DNA of 44,481 bases, taken from the NCBI GenBank assembly GCA_024407815.1, contig JAKSVS010000005.1:1-44481 (forward strand), in the 5' to 3' direction. A program made the position numbers and the translations under genes. This document shows, in pieces, positions 36,596 through 44,481 of the stretch. The stretch's first letter is position 1; every line of letters starts with the position of its first letter. Below the pieces are notes generated by a model, which saw only the letters and a list, made by a program, of their open reading frames with translations, made no database searches and was not told where the DNA came from. The DNA comes from Mycoplasmoidaceae bacterium. GTDB lineage: Bacteria; Bacillota_I; Bacilli_A; Mycoplasmatales; Mycoplasmoidaceae.

Positions 36596-37576
36596 ATGAA
36601 AATTGCATTAGACATAATGGGGTTTGAAAATAAACCAGCTGAAGCAGTGATGGCTGCTAGAAAAATTCAGAAAACTCACCGTGGTGTGAAAGTTATTCTT
36701 GTTGGTAAAAAAGAAGTTATCACTTCTTGTACTTCACCAAAAGAACATTTTGAAACAGTTTATACTGAAAATTTTATCGATATGAATGATACACCAATAA
36801 CAGCGCTTAGAAAGAAAGACACATCAATGCTTGTCGCTATTAGTTTAGTTAAAGAAGGCAAAGCTGATGCGGTAGTATCTGCTGGTAGCACCTCTTGTTT
36901 TGTTCCATTAGTTCAAACAACACTAGGTTCAATAAACAACGTTTCTAAGTTTGGTTTTATGCCTTATGTTCCCACAACAAACAAAAAAGGTTTCAACATG
37001 ATCGATGTTGGTGCCAACATTCATGTTGATGGAAACGATTTATATGCTTTTGCCCTTATGGCAAACAAATATGCGAGACTAATTAGAAAGGTGTCTAAAC
37101 CTAAAATTGGTGTCTTAAACATCGGAACTGAACACCACAAAGGTTTTGATTATCACCGTGATGCTTATGATCTTCTTTCTAAAAATAAAGACATCAACTT
37201 TGTTGGTTTCGTAGAACCAAGAGGATTGCTCGATGGTATAGTTGATGTCTGTGTTTGTGATGGATTTAGCGGAAACATTTGTTTAAAAACCCTTGAGGGT
37301 GCTCTCAAATCAGTTGCCGGCATTCTAAGCAAAAAGTATGTAATGCCATGAAACTGAATTGGTGCTGCATTCTCACTTCCTGTTATTACTACTATAACAA
37401 ATAGATTTGATTATCGAGGTAACGCTGGTGCAATTGTTTTGGGTGCTAATGGCATAGCCATTAAAACGCACGGTTCTGCCGATTCTAAACAATTTTACTC
37501 TGCATTAGTTTTAGCTCATGATTGTGTGGATAAACAACTATTGCACAACATAAAAAATATTGAATATGGAAAATAA
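36596..37576 (+). CDS. plsX: Phosphate acyltransferase PlsX
   Basis: A 326-aa enzyme that interconverts acyl-ACP and acyl phosphate, feeding PlsY. The start MKIALDIMGFENKPAEAVMA is the PlsX start (usual DAMGGD, here DIMGFE). Other marks are VSAGSTSCFVPLVQTTLGSI near 97, NIGTEHHKG near 178, and VCDGFSGNICLKTLEGALKS near 220. Its last 11 bases overlap rnc. With acpP (16312) and fakA it completes the acyl-phosphate route seen here. Confidence 0.94.
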
Positions 37577-38249
37577 ACAACTAAGTAAATGATTATCTAA
37601 CACGTTAGGGATATTCCCTAACAATTTGTCGTTATATGTTGAAGCAATGACTCATGCTTCATATGCTAACGAACATAATCAAAAATATTCATATCAACGT
37701 CTTGAATACTTGGGTGATAGCATACTTAACTTTTTAACAGCGGAATATTTATATAAAGAACACCCAAATATCCAAGAAGACGAATTAACAACTTTAAGAA
37801 AAAAATTAGTTTGTTCTTATACTGAAGCTGAAGTAGCAAAGAGAATAGGATTGCAAAACTACGTTTTACTTGGAGTTGGTGCTGCAAAATCAACTGGCCT
37901 TGATAAAATACTAGAAGATTGCTTTGAAGCATTGATCGGTGCAATCTATTTAGATCAAGGTCTGCAACCAATAAAAACTTTATTAAACAAAACTTTGTTT
38001 AAATTAGAAAATAATGAAGTTGGTGAAGCAGCACTAGATTACAAAACACTTGTACAAGAAGCGTTAGTAAAACACAATGCAAGAAACGCTATGTATCACA
38101 CAAAGCAATTAGGAATTGATGAATTTGAATCCATTCTAAAAGTAAACAATATTGTTTATGGAAGAGGAAAAGGCAAAAATAAAAAGACGGCTGAAAGAAT
38201 GGCCGCTTCTGAAGCCTACTCTAAATTGGTTCACGGGGAAGGAAAATAA
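37566..38249 (+). CDS. rnc: Ribonuclease III
   Basis: A 227-aa dsRNA endonuclease. Catalytic signature is [19 protein letters not shown] near 46, second acidic site [15 protein letters not shown] near 118, and the C-terminal dsRNA-binding domain starts [16 protein letters not shown] near 158, ending [18 protein letters not shown]. It overlaps plsX by 11 bases and precedes smc by 1 base. Confidence 0.96.
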
Positions 38250-38250
38250 T

Positions 38251-41193
38251 ATGTTGTTCTTGAAAAAATTCAAAGCTGTTGGTTTCAAGTCATTTGCTAA
38301 TCCAATTGAATTATCATTCAAAGACGCAATGACTGGTGTTGTTGGTCCAAACGGATCAGGAAAATCAAACATTGTTGATGCTGTTAAATGAGTGCTTGGT
38401 GAACAATCTAAAAAAGCACTTAGAGGAAAAAGCTCAAGTGATATTATTTTCCATGGTTCAAAAGATAAAGAAGGTAGCGACTACGCTATGGTTTCTTTGA
38501 CTTTTGATAACTCAAGCAAACTTTTACGCGGTGATCTAGACGAAATAACTGTTGTTAGAAAATTAACAAGAGATGAAAGTTCAAACGAATATTTTATTAA
38601 CAACGAACCTTGCCGTTTAAAAGATGTTCAAGAATTATTTCTTGATACAGGACTAGCTAAAGGTTCGCTAGGAATTATTTCTCAAGGTACAGTTCAATGA
38701 TTCGTTGAAGCTAAGCCAGAAGAAAGAAGAAAGATATTCGAAGATGCTGCTGGTATTGGTTTGTACGCAAAGAAGAAACAAGACAGTTTGTCTGAACTTG
38801 AAAGAGCAATAATCAACTTAAATCGTGTATCAGATTATGTTTCTATCCTTGAAAAGGATATCAAGAAACTATCTAAGCAAGTTGAGAAAGCGCAAATTTA
38901 TCAAGAGAAGAAAAAACAATTAATGGAACTAGAATTAATAGTTCTTGTTAAAGATATTTCATTCTATCAAGCTAAACTAGGCGAACTAAAAGCCATAATA
39001 ACAAGAAACAAACAAATTGTTGCTTCTAATGAAGCAGACATTGAGACTATAAGCAAACAACTAGTTGATGTTAAGGAAAAAGCAAACAGATCTGATTCAG
39101 AAGTTGAAGAATACAATCAAAAGTTTGCTAACATTATTGAAGAAATCAATAAGCTTGAAGTAAAAAAATCAGCGATTGAATCAAATTTGCAAAATGAACT
39201 TGCTTCGGGTTCAGCAAAAAAACGAACCGAAGCTCTTGGTCAAATTATTTCTAATTTGGAATTTGATTTAAAGACAGTTAACGAAAACAAGCAAAAACTT
39301 GTTGATGAGATTAATGGCTATGAAGAAATAGCTAATGATCAACAAGTTAAGAATGACAACGCAACTGCCAAGGTTGCATCATTATCAAACCAACTTTCTG
39401 AGCTTGGATTTAAGCTTAGAGCCGTTGAAGACAAGATTGATAATGAATATGTCAACGAAGCCGGAACTAAGGCTGTAATGGAAAATAAAAAGGCTTTACA
39501 CGGTATTGTTGGAACAGTTAAAGAGTTTATTACTGTAGATAAAGATTATGAAACAGCTGTTACGTTAGCTCTAGGAAAGAGCTCTAACTTCGTTATTACT
39601 GAAAACGAAGAAGATGCTAAGTATGCTATTGATTTCTTAAAATCAAATAAAGCTGGTAAGGCAACATTCTTACCTTTAACTTTAGTTAAACCTAGACCAA
39701 TAAGAGAAGAACACGCTTTAATTGCAAAGCAAATTGAAGGTTTCATCGATACTGCTGATAAGTTAATTTCTTTCGACGTGAAGTATGCTGACTTATTTAG
39801 CATGTTACTTGGAAGAACATTAGTTGCTCAAGATTTAAATACTGCTATTATAATTTCAAAATACACACACAGCGCTTATCAAGTTGTTACACTTGATGGT
39901 CAAAACATTTCTGTTGGTGGTGCGATTACTGGTGGTTATGCTAAAACAAAGTTTACACCAATCTTTAACCTTGAAGAAAATAAAGCACAACTGGAAAAAG
40001 AAATTGCTCAATTGCAAAAAGAAACTTCCAAAGCAAGAGTTGAACAAGCAAAGCTTGCTAATGTTTTATCTGAAACTCAAAACAAACTTCATGAGAAGAA
40101 GATTCTTCTTGCTACATACGATGACAAAATCAAAAATATTGAATCATCTTTATTTAGATATAAAGCAGACTACGATCAATTAGCTAAAACTAAAAAAGCG
40201 GAAGCAAAAACAAATACTGTAGATGAAATTACTAAAGAGTTAGCTTCTTTGCAAACAAAGAAAGACAAACTTATTCAAGACTTGAATGTTGCTAAAGCAG
40301 CAAAACAAACTAATCGTCAAATTGCTGAAGATTACCAAGCAAGACTTGATGAAACTAGGGCACTGGTAACTAAGGCTAATGCGGAACAAGCTCATGCTGA
40401 AATTGATTTAACTAAAGCTAAAGGTATTATTGACAACGCTAAAAGTAGAATTTCTACTGATTACCACATGACAATTGAAAATGCTATAGCTAACTATAGC
40501 AAAGAATTGCCAATGTCAGATGCTCAGGCAAGAGAAACAATTCAACAATTACATTTTGATTTGGATCGAATCGGTGCAATCAACATGGAAGCACTAAAGG
40601 AATTGGAAGACAAACAAAAAGAATTTGATTCTCTATCTGTTCAACATAAAGAGTTAATTGCTGCAAAAGAAACAATCGAGAAAGCAATTGCTGAACTTGA
40701 TAGCAAGGCAAAAGATAGTTTCAAAGAAACTATTGAAAAAGTTAATACGGAGTTGCCACAAGTGTTCGGTTACTTATTTGGTGGTGGTACTGCTTCAGTT
40801 CAATACACTGATCCAAATAATATTCTCGATTCAGGTATTGAAGTTACTGCAGTTCCTCCTGGAAAGAAGATTACTACATTAAGTTTGTTGTCTGGTGGAG
40901 AAAAATCACTTGTTGCTCTTTCTGTATTGTTTGCAATATTGAAAGTTCACAACTTCCCACTTGTAATTCTTGATGAAGCGGAATCAGCTCTAGACCCAGC
41001 TAACGTTGAAAGATTTGGTAATATTATCAAGAAGAATTCAGATGGAACACAATTCTTGGTTATTACTCACAGACCAGGAACTATGGAAAGATGTGATAGT
41101 TTGTTTGGTGCTACAATGCAAATCAAAGGTATCACAAACATGTATAAGGTTAGCTTAGCTCACGCTAAGGAATTTGGAAGCGACAATCAATAA
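38251..41193 (+). CDS. smc: Chromosome segregation ATPase SMC
   Basis: A 980-aa SMC protein (usual about 980-1180). Walker [17 protein letters not shown] at about 31-46, a first coiled coil from about 170 to 400, a hinge around 410-560 with [10 protein letters not shown] and GGAITGGY, a second coiled coil to about 800, then signature [16 protein letters not shown] near 877 and Walker [17 protein letters not shown] near 905. Intact over 2.9 kb with UGA as Trp. SD GGAAGGAAAA precedes the ATG; the stop overlaps the ftsY start (TAATG). Confidence 0.97.
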
Positions 41194-42230
41194 TGGGTAT
41201 ATTTAAGAATTTAATCGAAAAGATTAGACGAAGAAAAGCTGAAAAGGCCGCTGCTAAGATTGAACAGACAACCCAAATAGCTCAAGTCAACCAAAAAACT
41301 TTTGATGATGGTTTAAAAAAATCTGGCGGTGTTTTTAAAAGCGCACTTGATGAACTAGTCAAACAACATAGAAAAGTAGACACTGCTATGCTTGAAAGCA
41401 TAGAAGAGATGCTTATTGGTTTTGATGTTGGTACTGGGGCAACAACAAAAATAATGCAAGCCATTGAAGACGAAATCAAATTTCAAAACGTTGAAGATCC
41501 ATCATTGGTTAAACAAATTATTGTTGATAAAATCTTTGTTTACTATATCCAAGATTCAATAATCGACAATGGTCTTAATTTAAAATCAGGCGAAACTAAT
41601 GTAATATTAGTTTCTGGTGTAAATGGGGTTGGTAAAACAACAACCATTGCCAAGATTGCTCATTACTTACTTGATAAAAAAATGAGTGTGTGTCTAGTTG
41701 CTGGTGATACATTTAGAGCTGGCGCAGTTGAACAACTTGATATTTGGGCACAACGATTAAATATTCAATGTTTTAAACCTAAAATAGCTAATCAAGATCC
41801 TGCTTCAGTAATATATGAAGGCGTTAAATGAGCAAACGAAAATAAGATTGACGTTGTTCTATGTGATACATCTGGTCGTTTGCAAAACAAAATTAATCTT
41901 ATGAATGAATTGAAGAAGATTGATGGTGTTATTAAAGAATTTAATAAAAATCAACCATGCGAATCATTACTTGTTCTTGATGCAACAACTGGTCAATCTG
42001 GCATTGCTCAAGCTAAAGCTTTTAGTGAAGTAACAAAGTTAACAGGCATTGTACTAACGAAAATGGATTCAACATCAAAAGGTGGAATCATCTTAGCAAT
42101 AAAGGATAACTTCAATATTCCTGTTAAATTTATTGGTCTAGGTGAAACATATAATGATTTGCAACCATTTGATATTGAACAATTCGTTAAAGGTCTAACT
42201 AAAGATTTCGACTTTGTAAAAGAAGAATAG
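41193..42230 (+). CDS. ftsY: SRP receptor FtsY
   Basis: A 345-aa SRP GTPase. The short basic N-terminus (FKNLIEKIRRRKAEKAAAK) likely contacts the membrane; NG domain motifs are GVNGVGKTTTIAKIA near 143, DTFRAGAVEQL near 175, DTSGRLQ near 225, and TKMDSTSKGGI near 288. Partner of Ffh at 14301. Last gene of the fakA-plsX-rnc-smc-ftsY run. Confidence 0.96.
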
Positions 42231-42255
42231 AAAAAGAGGCATAGCCTCTTTTTTG
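42230..42255. terminator. Bidirectional terminator between ftsY and rpsI
   Basis: AAAAAGAGGC pairs with GCCTCTTTTT around ATA, followed by a T run; the A run serves as T run on the minus strand. Confidence 0.88.
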
Positions 42256-42267
42256 TGTGATAAATAA

Positions 42268-42663
42268 TTAACGTTTTGTAAATTGAGGAGATCTTCGTGC
42301 ACCGTATTTACCGTATTTTTTGCGTTCTTTAACACGCGAATCTCTTGTTGTTAACTTAGCTCTTTTTAGTGTTGTCTTTTGTTCAGCGTTGCAAGTAATC
42401 AAAGCACGAGTAATACCTAATCTAATTGCTCCAGCTTGGCCTTTGAAACCACCACCAATTACTTTTACCTTAATATCAAAAGTCTTAAGTTGGTTAGTTA
42501 CTTCAAGGGGTTGAAGCATATCTTGGATAACAAGTTTGTCAGGAAAATATTCAGCAGGAGTTTTACCATTAATCAAAATCTTACCAGTTCCTGGTACCAT
42601 TAAAACTCTTGCTACAGAAGTTTTTCTTCTTCCTAATCCTTTATATTCAACATTAGTTGCCAT
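42268..42663 (-). CDS. rpsI: Ribosomal protein S9
   Basis: A 131-aa protein. [19 protein letters not shown] at the start, [20 protein letters not shown] in the middle, and the S9 tail [20 protein letters not shown], ending KR. The start is 2 bases after the rplM stop, the conserved rplM-rpsI pair. Confidence 0.97.
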   Translation of the reverse strand: MATNVEYKGLGRRKTSVARVLMVPGTGKILINGKTPAEYFPDKLVIQDMLQPLEVTNQLKTFDIKVKVIGGGFKGQAGAIRLGITRALITCNAEQKTTLKRAKLTTRDSRVKERKKYGKYGARRSPQFTKR

Positions 42664-42665
42664 TA

Positions 42666-43109
42666 TTATTTACCTACCTTTATTTGTTTTGGTTTTTGCT
42701 TTGAATGATCTTTACCTGCATCCTTATATACATGAAGTTTTCTAATAATCTTTGCAGATAATCTGTTCTTTGGTAACATTCCTTTAATTGCTATAGTTAC
42801 CAATTCATCAGAATATTTTTCAAGCATTTCTTTAACTGAACGCTTTCTTATTCCGCCGATGTAACCAGAATGGTTATACCTGAATTCTTTTGTTGGTTTA
42901 TTGGCTGTAACTACAACTTTATCAGTATTTGTAATGATAAGGTAGTCACCGCAATCAATATTAGGGGTAAAGTTAGGTTTGCTTTTACCTCTAAGGATAT
43001 TAGCAGCAGTAACTGCTAATTTTCCTAGAACAACACCAGTAGCATCAATTGTGTATCAAACACGTTTTGATGCTGCTTCTTCTTTTTTAAGCATAGTTGT
43101 TTTTTGCAT
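42666..43109 (-). CDS. rplM: Ribosomal protein L13
   Basis: A 147-aa protein. Core motifs: [20 protein letters not shown] near 18, [15 protein letters not shown] near 54, YNHSGYIGG near 78, and [20 protein letters not shown] near 106. SD AAGGAGAAAA lies before the ATG. Transcribed with rpsI, downstream of rpoC. Confidence 0.96.
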
Positions 43110-43147
43110 ACGTTTTCTCCTTTTTTATTTTATCACACATGTACAAA

Positions 43148-44481
43148 TTAATATTCTTTTTTGTACATTTCGTCACCTTTAGCGATGACTTCTTCTGGCT
43201 TTTGCAAGCCAGTTCCGACTGGTAATAGGTTACCAATCATAACGTTTTCCTTCAATCCCATTAGAGTATCAACGTCACCTCTAATTGCTGCATCAGTCAA
43301 GATTTTCTTTGTATCTTGGAAAGAAGCTGCAGCTAGGAATGGACCCTTCTTGCTTGTTGCCACATTGTCAAGTCCATAGATTTCGTTCATAGCTGTTGGC
43401 AGTTCTTTGCCTGCTGCCAACATCTTGTTACATACTTCAGTGAATGTGTTGATATCTGTTGTTTCACCAATGAAGTATGAACTATCACCAGGGCTAAGTA
43501 CTCTAAGTTTGTTTGTTAATTGTCTTACAATTATTTCAATATACTTGTCAGAAATTTCAATACCTTGTAGACGATAAACTTTTTGTACTTCTTTAATTAG
43601 GTAATCTCTAACTGCTTCAATACCAGCATATTCAAGTAATTTTTTAATGTTGATAGATCCTTCAGTTATCTTATCACCAGGTTCAAGGTGATCACCTTTT
43701 TCAACACGAATAACTTGTGATAACGAAGCCATGTATGAATATTCTTCACCAGTTCCGTCATTGATTACAGTAATCTTTACACCATCTTCTCCGTGTTCAA
43801 TCTTCTTAACTACGCAAGCAACTTCTGCTATTATAGCGAGCTCACGTTCTTGAGGAGGAACTAGGTCGAACAATTGTTTTAATCTTTCGAAACCTTGAGT
43901 AATGTTAGCTTCACCAGCAGCACCACCAGTATGGAAAGTTCTCATTGTTAATTGTGTACCAGGTTCACCGATAGATTGAGCAGCGATAACACCAATGGCT
44001 GTACCAATTTCAATTGGTTTGTTTGTTGTTAAGTCGTTACCAAAACATTTTTGACAAATGCCATCTTTACATTTACAATGTAATACAGATCTAATTACTA
44101 CTTCTTTAATACCAAGATCTTCAATCTTTTGTGCCATTGCTGGAGTGATGATTTCGTTCTTAGCAACTAGTACTTGACTATTCTTTGGATTGATTACATC
44201 TTCGAATGCATATCTATTAGCAATACGATCAGCTAAAGATTCAATACGGTAGTTTTGTTTTCTATCTTCGATAGCTCTAACTACTAATCCAGAAGGTGTA
44301 CCACAATCTTCTTCTTTAACAATTACTTCTTGAGCAGCGTCAACTAATTTTCTAGTCATGTAACCAGACTTAGATGTTTTCATGGCTGTATCGGCCATAC
44401 CTTTACGCGCACCATAAGATGCGTTGAAGTATTCAGCAATTGTTAAACCATCAAGGAATGAGTGTTTAATTGGTGTTTCAA
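43148..44481 (-). CDS. rpoC: RNA polymerase beta' subunit, C-terminal 444 residues (cut by window edge)
   Basis: The frame is open from the right edge to TAA 43148. Visible marks of beta': [20 protein letters not shown] (bridge-helix region), the zinc site EEDCG plus [14 protein letters not shown], and the trigger-loop region [20 protein letters not shown]. The C-terminus ends MYKKEY. The start lies outside the window. The 38-base gap to rplM holds no terminator. Confidence 0.97.
   Translation of the reverse strand, partial: ETPIKHSFLDGLTIAEYFNASYGARKGMADTAMKTSKSGYMTRKLVDAAQEVIVKEEDCGTPSGLVVRAIEDRKQNYRIESLADRIANRYAFEDVINPKNSQVLVAKNEIITPAMAQKIEDLGIKEVVIRSVLHCKCKDGICQKCFGNDLTTNKPIEIGTAIGVIAAQSIGEPGTQLTMRTFHTGGAAGEANITQGFERLKQLFDLVPPQERELAIIAEVACVVKKIEHGEDGVKITVINDGTGEEYSYMASLSQVIRVEKGDHLEPGDKITEGSINIKKLLEYAGIEAVRDYLIKEVQKVYRLQGIEISDKYIEIIVRQLTNKLRVLSPGDSSYFIGETTDINTFTEVCNKMLAAGKELPTAMNEIYGLDNVATSKKGPFLAAASFQDTKKILTDAAIRGDVDTLMGLKENVMIGNLLPVGTGLQKPEEVIAKGDEMYKKEY

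Noticed and set aside
39884..40183. 99-aa plus ORF inside smc
   Set aside because: A second-frame shadow of the smc coiled-coil and hinge region.
1..44481. CRISPR array, rRNA, transposase or phage block
   Set aside because: No regularly spaced repeats, rRNA sequence or recognisable transposase or integrase were found.

Overview
The window comes from a small, AT-rich Mollicutes (mycoplasma-type) chromosome. UGA must be read as tryptophan: nearly every conserved gene (dnaE, valS, tkt, smc, ffh, tyrS) is continuous only under genetic code 4. There is no cell-wall gene, most genes are standard mycoplasma housekeeping genes, and many adjoining genes overlap by a single base (TAATG). I cannot place the species; the gene content suggests a relative of the Ureaplasma/Malacoplasma/pneumoniae side, with low confidence.

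Layout. 1-250: three minus-strand tRNAs (Cys, Arg, and Pro cut by the window edge). 309-8846: a minus-strand run of TrmH/SpoU methyltransferase, RluA pseudouridine synthase, YqaJ-like nuclease, thiI, DHH phosphoesterase, dnaE and a stand-alone 5'-3' exonuclease. 8876-11721: plus-strand ferredoxin-NADP reductase-like flavoprotein, miaA and hemW. 11737-12355: a frameshifted lipoprotein. 12436-15977: tsaB, tyrS, ffh and a broken small ORF. 16012-16248: minus-strand tRNAs Asn, Glu, Val. 16312: an acyl carrier protein. 16564-18296: ruvB, ruvA and a coiled-coil gene on the minus strand. 18536-19491: a TPP riboswitch driving a PQ-loop membrane protein. 19591-21633: a degenerate surface protein and a six-helix membrane protein. 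21737: ackA. 22950-23812: a second coiled-coil gene, a zinc-ribbon pseudogene and a Lys/Cys-rich peptide. 23897-29877: valS, engB, yneF, tkt and udk (minus). 30046-30496: rpmB, tRNA-Ile, tRNA-Ala. 30576-32135: a broken GIY-YIG nuclease gene and an unknown membrane protein, each preceded by the same 66-bp segment. 32209: ppa. 32807-34539: folD, thyX and rpmF (minus). 34601-42230: Asp23-like gene, fakA, plsX, rnc, smc, ftsY. 42268-44481: rpsI, rplM and the 3' part of rpoC (minus).

How the parts work together. The conserved blocks cover DNA replication (dnaE, exonuclease), chromosome segregation and the SRP pathway (smc, ffh, ftsY), phospholipid synthesis (fakA, plsX, acpP), tRNA charging and modification, folate-dependent thymidylate synthesis (folD-thyX), acetate-forming ATP synthesis and the pentose pathway.

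Most notable points. (1) A TPP riboswitch controls a PQ-loop protein, a candidate vitamin B1 transporter. (2) A promoter-like element lies upstream of ruvA and of two related coiled-coil genes, suggesting a small recombination-linked regulon. (3) ruvA is frameshifted and ruvB lacks its C-terminal domain. (4) Frameshifts are confined to accessory genes plus ruvA, while long essential genes are intact, which points to real gene decay or switching rather than random sequence error.
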